DNA of 64,000 nt from positions 41,301,558-41,365,557 of the forward strand of contig CM049310.1 of NCBI GenBank assembly GCA_026874595.1, read 5' to 3'. How positions within the stretch are numbered: position 1 is the first letter of the stretch; each line of letters opens with the position of its first letter. The DNA is from Sipunculus nudus. Lineage: Eukaryota > Annelida > Sipuncula > Golfingiida > Sipunculidae. This document shows, piece after piece, positions 1 to 12,385 of this stretch. The translations under genes and the position numbers were made by a program. The notes under the pieces were generated by a model. It saw only the letters and a list, made by a program, of their open reading frames with translations. It was not told where the DNA came from and made no database searches.

Positions 1-2008
1 TACCAGTGTTTCTAGTTCCTGGTATTAGTTACGAGTGTTTCTAGTTACTGGTATTAGTTACCAGTGCTTCTAGTTACTGGTATTAGTTACCAGTGTTTCT
101 AGTTCCTGGTATTAGTTACCAGTGTTTCTAGTTCCTGGTATTAGTTACCAGTGTTTCTAGTTCCTGGTATAAGTTACCAATGTTTCTAGTTACTGGTATT
201 AGATACCAGTGTTTCTAGTTCCTGGTATAAGTTACCAGTGTTTCTAGTTCCTGGTATTAGTTACAAATGTTTCTAGTTACTGGTATTAGTTACCAGTGTT
301 TCTAGTTCCTGGTATTACTATTAGTTACCAGTGTTTCTAGTTACTGGTATTAGTTACCAGTGTTTCTAGTTCCTGGTATAAGTTACCAATGTTTCTAGTT
401 ACTGGTATTAGTTACCAGTGTTTCTAGTTCCTGGTATTAGTTACCAGTGTTTCTAGTTCCTGGTATTAGTTACCAGTGTTTCTAGTTCCTGGTATTAGTT
501 ACCAGTGTTTCTAGTTACTGGTATTAGTTACCAGTGTTTCTAGTTACTGGTATTAGTTACCAGTGTTTCTAGTTCCTGGTATAAGTTACCAGTGTTTCTA
601 GTTCCTGGTATTAGTAACCAGTGTTTCTAGTTCCTGGTATTAGTTACCAGTGTTTCTAGTTCCTGGTATTAGTTACCAGTGTTTCTAGTTACTGGTAATA
701 GTTACCAGTGTTTCTAGTTACTGGTATTAGTTACCAGTGTTTCTAGTTACTGATATTAGTTACCAGTGTTTCTAGTTACTGGTATTAGTTACCAGTGTTT
801 CTAGTTCCTGGTATTAGTTACCAGTGTTTCTAGTTCCTGGTATTAGTTACCAGTGTTTCTAGTTACTGGTATTAGTTACCAGTGTTTCTAGTTCCTGGTA
901 TTAGTTACCAGTGTTTCTAGTTCCTGGTATGAGTTATCCCGTGTTTCTAGTTACTGGTATTAGTTACCAGTGTTTCTAGTTACTGGTATTAGTTACCAGT
1001 GTTTCTAGTTCCTGGTATTAGTTACCAGTGTTTCTAGTTCCTGGTATAAGTTACCAATGTTTCTAGTTACTGGTAATAGTTACTATTGTTTCTGGTTCCT
1101 GGTATAAATTACCAGTGTTTCTAGTTACTGGTACAAGTTACCAGTGTTTCTAGTTCCTGGTATTAGTTACCAGTGTTTCTAGTTCCTGGTATTAGTTACC
1201 AGTGTTTCTAGTTCCTGGTATTAGTTACCAGTGTTTCTAGTTCCTGGAATTAGTTACCAGTGTTTATAGTTACTGGTATTAGTTACCAGTGTTTCTAGTT
1301 ACTGGTATTAGTTACCAGTGTTTCTAGTTACTGGTATTAGTTACCAGTGCTTCTAGTTACTGGTATTAGTTACCAGTGTTTCTAGTTCCTGGTATTAGTT
1401 ACCAGTGTTTCTAGTTACTGGTATTAGTTACCAGTGTTTCTAGTTCCTGGTATTAGTTACCAGTGTTTCTAGTTCCTGGTATTACTATTAGTTACCGGTG
1501 TTTCTAGTTACTGGTAATTAGTTACCAGTGTTTTAAGTTACTGGTATAATGTACCAATGTTTCTAGTTACTGGTATTAGATACCAGTGTTTCTAGTTCCT
1601 GGTATTACTATTAGTTACCAGTGTTTCTAGTTCCTGGTATTAGTTACCAATGTTTCTAGTTACTGGTATTAGTTACCAGTGTTTCTAGTTCCTGGTATTA
1701 CTATTAGTTACCAGTGTTTCTAGTTACTGGTATTAGTTACCAGTGTTTCTAGTTCCTGGTATAAGTTACCAATGTTTCTAGTTACTGGTATTAGTTACCA
1801 GTGTTTCTAGTTCCTGGTATTAGTTTCCAGTGTTTCTTGTTACTGGTATTAGTTACAAGTGTTTCTAGTTATTAGTTACAAGTGTTTTTAGTTACTGGTA
1901 TAAGTTATCAGTGTTTCTAGTTACTGGTTTAATTTACCAGTGTTTCTAGTTACTGGTTTAATTTACCAGAGTTTTTTAGTTACTGGTATTAGTAACCAGT
2001 GTTTCTAG
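1..2008. repeat. 29-bp minisatellite array, cut by left window edge
   Basis: About 69 head-to-tail copies of a 29-bp unit that reads TTACCAGTGTTTCTAGTT, then CCTGGTATTAG or ACTGGTATTAG. The two forms are intermixed. In the ACTGGTA form the unit is an inverted repeat (TACCAGT...ACTGGTA, 10-nt loop). A 3-bp ATT/ACT insertion recurs at about 315, 1483, 1606 and 1698. A stretch of about 130-145 bp around 305-440 is repeated almost exactly around 1686-1825, which points to duplication or conversion inside the array. Copies decay after about 1850. No coding frame was found. Confidence 0.97.
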
Positions 2009-2270
2009 GGTGATAAATGTTTACACTACACAAACGTTGTAATACTAAGTGGATGACCTAGATATGAATAGGATTAAAGTCATGAGAAAAGTTAAATGCT
2101 CTAGCCTAGGCAACTCAATTAAAGAGACTATGGAAAAAGTACTATGTAACTTAACCCTGTGTTAAATATTTTTTGGCCAACCAGCAATGTACTGCCAGTA
2201 ACCAGCTTTATCATGTGACTATATGTCCTTCAAGGCAGCCCATATATGTAATCTTAAATATCTTAAATAA

Positions 2271-4950
2271 GTGACCCATGGGTCATGACGCTCAGCCGAC
2301 TGACATGTTGATAATATGTCCTTGCACAGACAACTAATTATGATCATTGTTGAGGCATATTAGCTTAAGTTCATCAAGACCCATAAGCATAACAAATATG
2401 GTGACGATCCAACTAGCCTATCATGAGGAATCTGGCAATATGAGTGTATGTTGCATTATTTCTGGGGTGCTCAAACATACCCCAAAACTCTGAGAATATA
2501 GGTAAACTATGACCCAATTTCATGTTTCTGGGGAGAACTTTTGAGGAACTCTCAGGATGTCAAGTTAGAAGATTCTGGGCCCCATGGTTATGATTTGTGC
2601 ATTACTTTTGTATCAAATTTAGCTCAGAAATATGGGTAACAGAGACCTTAATTCACTTTTCCAAGGAGACCTTAACAGATCTCCCTGGATTTCAAGTCTG
2701 AAGATTCTAGGACCAATGGTTACAATTTAAGCCCTGTTAAAGGACGACCGCATCTTTGAAGGTCTCATAAATAGAGAAACTAGAATATCAGCAGAAGCTG
2801 ACAAAAGCCCTCAGCCAAAAGAACAGTGTTTAGAGGTGGTAACAGTAACAAGTACTAAATATCTGTTCTCACATGGATGTATATCTGTACATGTCTCAGT
2901 TATAAATTTAAAATGGAGAGGTATTTACCATGATTCATAACAATCCACCAAATGCTTCCTGAAAAATAAGCATCTAAGTTTTATTCTATTATAAGCTCAG
3001 TGACCTTGAAAAGTAGTTCAAGGTCATCCATCCTTGAACTTGAATGAGATTTTGTCAATATATATCTTCACCAAAGAAATAAAATTCCTATTGTGAATCC
3101 TTTTAGAGATATCCCGCTCACAAGGCCCAAGTTGAAAAATCCAAGAAAAATTCATTAAAAATCAGAAATTGCAGGTGGCGCCCCCAAACTTGTGTAGCAG
3201 TTAAAGACCATCAGTCCCTATGATCATAGTAAGTATTGTGCAAATCCACCCAATGGTACCTGAGAAATAAGCTTCTAAATGTTTTTTCTATAATCAGCTC
3301 TAAATTGTAGAAAAATAGGTCAAGGTCACCCAGAAATAAGCTTCTAAATGTTTTTTCTATAATCAGCTCTAAATTGTAGAAAAATAGGTCAAGGTCACCC
3401 ATCTTCAAACTTGACCGAGATTTTGTCAATATACATCTTCACCAAAAAAATAAAATTCCTACGGTGAATTCTTTTAGAGATATCCCGCTCACAAGGTAAA
3501 AGTTGAAAAATCCGATAAAAATTCATAAAAATCAGAAATTGTAGGTGGCGCCACCAAACTTGTGTGGCAGGTACAGGCTATCAGTCATAATAATCAAAGT
3601 ATGTTTTGTGAAAATCCACCAAATGGTTCCTGAGTAATAAGCATCTAAGTATTTTTCTATAATCAGCTCTAAAATGTAGAAAAATAGGTCAAGGTCACCC
3701 ATCTTCGAACTTGACTGAGATTTTGTCGATATACATCTTTACCGAGGAAATAAAAATCTGACGGTGAATCCTTTTCAAGATATCCCGCTCACAAGATAAA
3801 AGTTAACGGACGCCGGACGGACGGACGGACAGCTTGGGTGACGACAATAGCCCATCAGCCTAAGGGCTGAGGGCTAAAAAATTGTCAAAATTAAAAAAAA
3901 AATTTAGGTGGTGCAACCAGTACGCAAGAGCTGATGAAACACTCCATGATGAATATTCATGATGCAAAGAATCAGGGTGATCAATGCAATAGTTGTTCAG
4001 ATACTGGAGCATTGTATCAAATTTTTAGTTATTCTGGGAGGTACTTCTAAGCCCCATAGCTCGGAGGATATGGGTAACAGAGACCTAATTTCAGGTTTCA
4101 ATGGAGTTTTTTTATGGACCTCCCAGGATATCAAGAAAGAAGATTCCATGTCAAATAGTTATGATTTGTGCCCTGTTAACAGACGACCACATCTTAGAAG
4201 GTCTCAAAATAAAGATAAAAATGCGTAAAAATTCAAAGAAGTCCAGGTGGCACTAACAGTCTGCAGGATCTGATGAAACACTCCATGATGCATATGCATG
4301 CAAAGAATAAAGCCGATCAATGCACTAGTTGTTTAGATACCAGAGCTTTTGTATCAAATTTTTAGTTATTCTGGGGGGTACTTCGGAGCCTAATAGCTCG
4401 GACAATATGGGTGACAGAGACCTAATTGGAGTTTCCATGGAGACATTTCATGGGCCTCCCAGCATGTCAAGAAAGAAGATTCTAGATCTAGTCATTAGGA
4501 TTTGTGCCCTGTTAACAGATGACCGCATCTTTTAAGGTATCAAATATAGAAAAAAACAAATAGGAAAAATCGAAAAAATACAGGTGGTGCCACCAGTCTG
4601 CAGAAACGGATGAAATACTTCATGATCAATATCCATGCAAAGAATCATGGTGATCAATGCATTAGTTGTTCAGATATTTGAGCTTTTGAATCAAATTTTT
4701 CATTATTCGTGGGGGGGGGGGGGGTGTCCTTCGGAGCCCCATAGCTTGAAGATTATGGGTAACAGAGACCTAATTCCAGGCTTCCAAGGAGATTTTTCAT
4801 GGACCTCCTTGGATGTAAAGTAAGAAGATTCCAGGTCCAGTGGTTATGATTTGTGCCTTGTTAACAGACAGACGGCTGGATGGCCAGACGGACGACGGAC
4901 AAAGAGTGATCGCTATAGTTCAGATGACTTACAGTCAGCTGAGCTAAAAA
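2271..4950 (+). repeat. Composite tandem-repeat element, copy A
   Basis: It begins with the palindrome GACCCATGGGTC followed by ATGACGCTCAGC. It ends with a GGAC-rich stretch, then GATCGCTATAGTTCAGATGA and CAGCTGAGCTAAAAA. Inside are two sub-arrays: about three units of roughly 298 bp (about 3004-3810) and three units of roughly 330-340 bp (about 3890-4860). The 3' units start at a GGTGG-type motif followed by CAGT-TGCAGGA-CTGATG. An internal stop of the first sub-array at about 3864-3880 (GCTGAGGGCTAAAAA) suggests two related elements back to back. Short open frames recur in the units, but they shift and break, so I do not treat them as genes. Confidence 0.8.
3263..3400. repeat. 69-bp tandem duplication inside copy A
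   Basis: Two nearly identical 69-bp copies (3263-3331 and 3332-3400) begin with AGAAATAAGCTTCTAAATG. Each ends with AGGTCAAGGTCACCC, which holds a direct repeat of the nuclear-receptor half-site AGGTCA with no spacer. The same half-site pair recurs at 3686-3697 in the next larger unit. Confidence 0.9.
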
Positions 4951-6862
4951 ACCGGCCATAGTAGCTAAGATATAAACTGTGTCATTTTTAGTAATGGTTT
5001 GGATATTACATTCCAGCTCATTACTGATATCATGATGAACTTAATACCATCTTATGACCACGACAATTCAATAGTAAAATCTATATGACAAACTGATTGG
5101 ATTCAGCCAGCTTTAATTTCTTTTTTCTCTTTCTTTTGTTTTATCTGTGTGTTTGAAGAGTTGCCATAGAGTTAAAGGGTAAAATAAGGTACAATTGTAG
5201 AGAGTATGTCATATAAGTTATAACCTTTTTTCAGGTCTCATTAAAGGCCTTAAAAAAAACCTGTCTGTATATAAAATTAAAAATTTGTAGCTTTACTATC
5301 TTAAAATGTGCCTTATTGACAGACAACTGGTCATACAGACCACTGGCACACAAAACTGACCTACAGTCCATGAACTGAGGGAATGAAGACAAGTGAAGTA
5401 GAAATTCTTGTTTGGGCTTTACAATTTCTCCCTGACAACCTAACGGCTCTTGTGAAAATACAAAGTGACATGAGTACAAATAATCATGGGAATGTTTGTA
5501 TGGGAACGTGTAGAGAGGGAATATTCACTACTGCCACCTGTAAGACATGTGAGGAATTATTATTGCTATCAGTACAACAGTTGGGTGATTACACACACAA
5601 ATAAAAAGTAAAGGACTCTAAAAAAACTGGAATAGGTTATACATACTACCAGTATGTGCCCAAGGATGCATATATATAAAAATTCTTATCACTGCTCTGT
5701 AAAGGCTATGTGCACAGGATATTCACCATCTATAAAAAATATATATATTCCTAATGCAACCAGGAAATGAAAAGAGAAATACTGTCCCACTTTATATCAA
5801 TGGAAAGACATGCATGAAATGTGTATCTTGTATTCTTGCATGCATATTTTAAGGGGAATTTAAAGTGTAAAATAAATGTAATACTAATAGCTTCTTCAGA
5901 CTGAGAGTTGAATAGTTATTCTGATGTTTATTCATTCTTTAATTAGTAATGTTTATATCAAACTTACATTTTATTTTTTACATTACTATATTATCATGAG
6001 GAACATCCAAGCAAATCAATCCATCTATGAGCTAATGCATCTATGAGCAATTAAGTGTTACTGTAGTTACCATTCTCACTGCTTCAGTGTTCAACAGAGG
6101 TCAGAGAGTAAGAGCACAAATTTTTAACATGAATAAAACATGTACAAGATCAGGTTTATCACCTGCACACATATTTATCAGAAGTTATATAATATAACTA
6201 GATGTAATGAAAATAACATTTCAAATGATCTCTTGACTGAAAGGTGAACATTACAAGACATTCTGCATATGGATTAGATAAGTCTCATATGTTGAAACAA
6301 TAATAAGATATGTAATGTTTATTACTACATGGATTATCATATCAATATCCAAACCTAAAAATGATGACTCATGAAGCAAAACAAACATGTCCACATACAC
6401 ACATCATTCAAAGAACACTCCAAACACAGTGTAGGGATTTCAGAGTTGTTGAACCCAACACCATGCTGGCATGAAGCAAACTTTGTGGTCTGTCAAAGCG
6501 CTAGCTGGCTCTAAAAGTCGTAACAACACACTGGTGGGTTTAACATAGACTGGTTTCTTCTAAAATTAGGCCTTACAATATTACTTTAGACTCATAGTAG
6601 TCTTCTTGAATTTATCCTAATTTTCAATTAGATTTTGACTTAAATGATCTTTACCATCATTTGAAACAGAAATAAACTACCCTGGTTGAGACTTAACAAA
6701 TATTTCATTTATTAAATTTAATTATATATTAAAAGATTTATTAAATTCAAAATGGCTGACTGAGCATCTCTGATTGGTCAGGGATCTGTCACATCAAGGA
6801 TGATTGGAAAATGGTAAACAGTAGCTATATGTCAGATTTTTCATGACTTGTCACCAGTCTAT
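4951..6862. other. Unassigned AT-rich DNA
   Basis: No recognisable gene, RNA or repeat boundary. The two overlapping short frames at 5231-5604 on opposite strands lack any family resemblance. Confidence 0.5.
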
Positions 6863-7520
6863 GGGCCCACTTAAAAATTTGAAACTGGTTTCGGTTCCAG
6901 GCAAACTTGTTCTGTGTGGTTTCCCTTTTTGTTTATAAGTGGATGGTTTTGGTTTTAATAGACCAGTTATGATAACATTGTAAATTATTAACATAATTAA
7001 ATGAATTAATGATGAAAATATTGTCAAAAGTTAGAGATCCATGCCTTGGCACTTTGAGACACATTTAGGAAGAGCATTATTAATTGTGACTGGTCGATTT
7101 ATATTGCAGTTATGATAAGAAGAGATCATTTTTCTGTGTCCTATAAAACATCCACCTGTCAAATGACATGGACATCCAGGATACGTCCATATCATCTTTA
7201 GCTATACAGGGTTAAAGTAAGGAATATTGAATTCAAAACACTTCAGAAAGATTGTTGATACCTTAATCATTGCTTATTTAACTCTAACAGGCATTAACAG
7301 TATCAATTAATAAAATAATTAACAAAATTGCAATATTATGGTCCATCGGCGCAATCACTCCAGTATAATTATAGAGTGGATGGTTTTGGCGAAACTTAAA
7401 CTGAAACAATTTCCAGAGATGGTTCCGCAGTTTCACCAAAACCAGTTTCAGTTTCTTATTAATAAGTGAATGGTTTCCCAGAAGAGGTTGAAACCAGTTT
7501 CGAAATTTTCAAGTGGGCCC
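6863..7520. mobile_element. 658-bp MITE with about 30-bp terminal inverted repeats
   Basis: The left end starts GGGCCCACTTAAAAATTTGA and the right end, read in reverse complement, starts GGGCCCACTTGAAAATTTCG. The match continues to GAAACTGGTTTC on both sides (about 30 bp, two or three differences). The flanks share TAT (6860-6862 and 7521-7523), a likely 3-bp target duplication. The interior has further GAAACTGG/CCAGTTTC inverted pieces and no transposase frame. A 3-bp AT-rich duplication fits PIF/Harbinger-type elements, but superfamily assignment is inference. Confidence 0.8.
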
Positions 7521-8740
7521 TATGATTCAGTAACCAGAGTTGAGAATGGGTACCAGTCTATGTCTCAGTGTTAAAAACCTGCAAATTCCACTCTTAAATG
7601 CAAATCACACATATTTCAATCATACAATCAAAATATAAGTCTGAGGGTTCTTTGTAAGTGCCTTGATCAAAACTATCTTTGCAATGGCCATATTGCCAGG
7701 AGAGGACAGAAAATGGAAGACTGAAACAAGGATAAATCTATCAGTTTGGGATTCTTTCAGTGCCACCTTTTTTAAACTACTTCAGATAAATAACAGTGGG
7801 AAGATTATGCACAAGTATACTACACACAAATATACAGAACATTAATTTCTCATTAATGACTCCTTTAAAGCTTCCTGGAAGTTAAAACAGTGCACTTAGT
7901 GAGTTTTTACATTATGAGGCAGGATCCACAGAGTCATATTTTAAACCACATTAGGCAATGAAACCACTAGTATTAATCAGTGATATATGTTTATGAAAGT
8001 TTTTTTTTATAAAAGAGTGAACCGGACTTTACCATACTCAGGTCAATTCTCCCTCTCTCTCTCTTGTGTATAAAACAGCATTTTTGCATATGCAAGACTA
8101 AAACGGTAGTAAAGCCATCTATTAATGGTATTATTAATTAAAATATGATTTTCTAGATTTGAGTGATAATTCTTTAAAAATTAAATGGCTTTATTGTTTT
8201 TAATCTGAGCACTGCCCAAATTTAGCAAATGTCTAAAAAGAGAAACCAATAAATAACATACAGTACAGGAAAGAATGTTATGATGGGTTTCACAGTATAT
8301 AACTAGAAAAATCACGCAAAATGCCAATCATTATTAAGTTTTAACATGACATTAATATCTATATTTGAAGGAGTGTCCATTATCACTTTGAAAAATTCGG
8401 AAATGTTCAAACCTGGAGTCCACTGCTTTAACTGTATGGCTTACATTTACCAAAGATGGCACTGACTGAGGTCACATGATCTGAGAGGATTCTTAGAAAA
8501 TCATGGGCAGGGGGGATGCAGTAAAAGGATTATATTACATTGGAAGAACGGCAGCAAACAGAAGCTGAATAATTAACTAAAAGAGGCAAAGTACAAGAAC
8601 TGTACAGAAAGAGAAACAGCAAGAAGTACCAGCCCACTCTGAAAGAAGAAAAGAGAGAAGTAGTCAGATCAAAGCAGAGAATAAGCATGTGTTTAGTCAG
8701 CAGACTTAGTCATTAGTCATCTGATTATAAGCTAAAGACT
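7521..8740. other. Unassigned AT-rich DNA
   Basis: No gene or structured repeat recognised. The 60-codon frame at 7663-7845 has no recognisable domain. A purine-rich tract lies at about 8560-8690. Confidence 0.5.
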
Positions 8741-8934
8741 AAACCTGACATGTTAATACTGTATACTATATATGGATTGAATACACTACGTACAAACATT
8801 GACAGTATAACGTACATACTAACTAAACCTGACATGTTAATACTGTATACTATATATGGACTGAATACACTATGTACTAACATTGACAGTAAAAAATACA
8901 TACTTACTCAACCTTACATGTTAATATTGAATAG
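8741..8934. repeat. About 83-bp tandem duplication, 2.3 copies
   Basis: Copies start at 8741, 8824 and about 8909 with AAACCTGACATGTTAATACT or a variant. The third copy is partial and diverged. Open frames across it are a by-product of the repeat. Confidence 0.85.
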
Positions 8935-9133
8935 ACAGAAGGAACTAAGACTTTTAGTTACATGTTAATACCATGATAATACTGATTATATGGACAAAAA
9001 TTAAATGAAAACTAACAGAACCTGACAACAACATATTACTGTATTTCATAAAATATCACTACTAAACTGTAAAACATATGGTGAAAGTAAAATAAAACTA
9101 TTACATGGTCACTGTAATATGTTCCCTGTGTGT

Positions 9134-9595
9134 TTATGTTGCAAACAGGTATGCTGCTATTTGTCCAGACAGGATACAGAAGAGAAACGTGATGGTTTTT
9201 TGGTTGATCAACTTGCTGTGAAATTTTTGGGGGGTAAAAATGTTGCTTACTTGGTCTTTTATTTTAGTTTGTAAATAAATGATGTTGACATCACCACCAA
9301 ATACAGTAGGCAGTGAGGGATAAAGTTTTTTAAATAGTTCTGATATGTAACTAGCAAATATATTATTGCTGACATTTGGACTTATGTATATCAAAACAAC
9401 CTGAATTCTTAGCTGCTTTAATAAGGTAAAGGCAGCCAGAGCTTCTATCCTTGTCACTGAAGGGGGCAGCTTTATTTCTGTCAAGAAATAGTCACTTTCA
9501 GCAAGCAAAGTGAACCCCATCTGTGAGCATTCTCTGTGGCTGCTTGAAGCTGATGTTGATATCCTGGAATACTGATATCTTGTGAAACTTAAGCT
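9134..9595 (-). pseudogene. Endonuclease (EEP/AP-endonuclease-like) domain fragment of a retroelement or Helentron
   Basis: The minus strand shows pieces of an exonuclease-endonuclease-phosphatase fold in order. An ISIPGYQ...HRW start lies at about 9530-9570 in one frame. A one-base shift follows, then a 128-codon frame (9134-9520) with TRIEALAAF, RIQVVLIYISPN, a LPTVFGGDVN that resembles the family's GDxN motif, and FHSKLINQKTIT, which resembles the LINQPTT segment of such domains. These enzymes nick target DNA for non-LTR retrotransposons and also occur fused in Helentron replicases. No reverse transcriptase or helicase frame adjoins it. It is a dead fragment; which element type it came from is not decidable here. 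Confidence 0.6.
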
Positions 9596-9601
9596 GAAGA
9601 A

Positions 9602-9830
9602 TTTTGTTGTTGAGATATCATGTGCGAAAGAAAATCAGCGATTGGGCTGTGGTGGCCATATTGGAATTCTGACAGGTCTGTAATATGATAGGTTAGGAGC
9701 CCTTTTATACATGTACCAATAATCTCTCTGAATTTGGGAAAGCTGAAGTATGTTTTTGTTGAGTTATCAAGCATGAAATAAAATCAGTGATTGGGCTGTG
9801 GTGGCAATCTTGGAATTCCGACAGGTCTGT
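9602..9830. repeat. Imperfect direct duplication, about 80 bp, offset about 148 bp
   Basis: Segments at about 9602-9682 and 9751-9830 both contain GATTGGGCTGTGGTGG and GGAATTC(T/C)GACAGGTCTGT. They lie just upstream of the endonuclease fragment on its strand and may be part of the same degraded element. Confidence 0.75.
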
Positions 9831-9836
9831 ATTTAT

Positions 9837-11025
9837 AAACTCTGCTCTAAATAACTTAATTTAAAAAAAAAGGAAATTTTTTACATGTATTCAAGTGTCA
9901 ATCTACAATAGTCTTGACAGGCTGTTTGACATGCTGGTAGCAATTTATGGCTGATTCATATTATCTTTGTTGCCAGCAGGATGTAAGGTACGCTCCATAG
10001 GCAGTGGTTACATTACGCTCAACTATTTGCTACACTACCAGCTGCATCAAACCGCGGTAGGGGTCCGGTTTGACCACCAGGCAGTGATGTCTCTGTGAAA
10101 TCCCCCCTGTGTAAGATTTAACCAAACACATTGCAGGTATCACCATGCAAAATCTGATGTTCTTTGATGTACAAGTCATTTTACACTGTTGTGGAAAGTG
10201 CTTGATATAACAGACTTTTTTCACTCACACTGGATTACACACGATGCAATCGTCAATTTTTCAACACAGTCTCTATACTGACTTGCCTGAGGTCAGTTAA
10301 ATCCCCAACAGTCTGCATATTGCCTGTATTGCCGTGCACCACGAGCTTGCCACAGGCATAGCTATGTTTGTTTACAGGCTTAGCCAATCAGATTTCTTCT
10401 ACCAGTTCTGCAGATTTGTTTAAACGCAGAGCCAATCAGATTTTACTTTATCCAGCATAAACTGACTGGATGTTGCCAAACCTGAAAAATCCTGCTATTT
10501 CTCACAGCTTGTGAGTGGAAGGTCACTGGGCCGGGAGGTCATGCGCTGTGTTCAGAGAGTAGAGGTAACATAAAGCTGGCACTTTGTGTACAGGTCTTTC
10601 TGATATCCTTTCCATTTACAGGAGTTTCAGTAGGAAGAAAATTTGATGAGTCTGGGACGCACAGGCAAAACTTTTGGGGAGTCCATCTGAGTTTGGAGCG
10701 TCCAATGGGGAGATAGTATGTCCAGTTATGAAGGGTTATGTAAAACTGATTTTTTTCATATTTTTTTGTAATTTTCATACCATTATATGATTAGAAATAG
10801 TGTCAAATATGAATATTCGCCATTAAATTATTATCAAATTTCAATATGAAAAGAAGTTTTTCTGGGTTGATATAGCAGATTTACAGTGTCTGCATCAACT
10901 TAACTTGGTCACTGGCAGTGCTTTCTTGCAGCCCAGCTACTCACAATGTTACATGTTGTGTTTCAAGGAACCGGCACTTAAGAAATACTTGTACCGCATT
11001 TCAGCTAAGCACTGGATGATTATAT
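9837..11025. other. Unassigned DNA
   Basis: No gene recognised. The minus-strand frames at 10030-10224 and 10539-10778 show no family motif and no splice context I can support. Confidence 0.45.
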
Positions 11026-11529
11026 CCCTATTTACACTAGAAAAATGTGGTGCGCGCTAGACCGGTCCAGCAAAATGTGCAGCAGGCTACATTTTAACCT
11101 GAGTTTACACCGTGCCAGAACAAGTAACCATGGAGAGCGCGCTACCCTGTCAAGTTAGGCCGCATTGCAATTGGCCCGGCCTAGAAACTGCATTGTGTTT
11201 ACACGCAAATAAATACTGCAATCTAGCGCAGTCTAGATTGGACTCCCCCCTTGCCTGCATGGCTAAATCCTAGTCACAGGCCAGCCAAGTCTTGCTGGAG
11301 CCCGCTGTATACTGTAGGTAACACGCTCTACTTCTGTTTACACACTTTCGAAGCACAAATGTAGGCCGCGCCTAAATTAGTCTGGCGCACGCTAGAATCT
11401 GAAACCGACTCAAACTGGTGGTCAAAATGTAGAGTGCTCCAAACCAAAGATCCTCGAAATCTTGCATATTTGGGGGACTTGGCATGCTAAACGATGTAGA
11501 GCGCTCCAGAAAAACGTGTGTAAATGGGG
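11026..11529. mobile_element. MITE-like element with short imperfect inverted ends
   Basis: The left end is CCCTATTTACAC...GGTGCGCGCT; the right end in reverse complement is CCCCATTTACAC...GGAGCGCTC. The interior is noticeably richer in GCGC and CTAG-type sites than the flanks (GCGCGCTAGACC, GAGAGCGCGCTACC, CTAGCGCAGTCTAG). No transposase frame. The target duplication is not clear, so the exact ends are uncertain. Confidence 0.55.
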
Positions 11530-12385
11530 CTAAAGTGAGAGCATTATGTGTACATTCAAACATGTACATTTCACTTTAAACAGCTGGCACAGGTGGCTCA
11601 ATGTTTGCTGAGAGTTTCATTGCATTATACACAGTGGTTCTCAGGTTTGTAGCACATACAAGCCGGAGAATATATGTATTTAGTATGACATAGCATTAAA
11701 GAGATGCACTGGCAATGGCACGAAGTGCAAACATCCCCAAAGATAGATGTCAATATTTATGTTAAATTAGAATCTGATGACAAATTTCCCCTTAATGTAT
11801 ACAAGTTTTAGTAGGTTGTCGCCAAGTTGCATTTTTGACTAATGGTGGTCAACAGCCCAACACTAATCTTGCCTCATTTACTAAAGAGCACTGATCCTAG
11901 GACCACATGTTCATCCCAAGGAATTCTATCACATTGTTAACACTTTGAGCTTCTAAATCTTAACCCAAACCACAAAGTGCACATACATGTACCTCCCAGG
12001 GTACCTACAGGCTCAGTAACCAGATAAACTAATGACTCTAACTGCAGGAATCTCATGGTTTATATTTTTTTCTTAAATTTATTTGATAAAAAGTACCTGT
12101 TGAAGGCCCTGTTTGATGACTGTGAAGGGAACTATACAAAAAGAATACCATGTTGTCAGTGTGCTATCTGGATACCACCTACATGTGGGGTTTGGTATAA
12201 TCCAAAAAGTCAGATTTTGTATTTAAGACAAACATGGAATACCTTAGGTTCTAGTGATATCACTATTTCCAACTAATATGTGTTCTGATATGGATCAAAC
12301 ACAGCTCCCAAATTTAATGCCTTGACCACTAAGGTCGGTCTTATTCCAAATCCCATTTTGCACCATGAATTAATTGTTTACATAC

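Noticed and set aside
1-2008. CRISPR-like regular repeat
   Set aside because: Units are contiguous with no unique spacers, and the context is eukaryotic.
3959-4823. Recurrent open frames with GNRDLISGF and WTSLDVK-like peptides, also at 35934-37139 and 46502-46753
   Set aside because: They lie inside tandem repeat units, lack a shared start or stop, and are broken in most units; nucleotide similarity of the repeat explains them.
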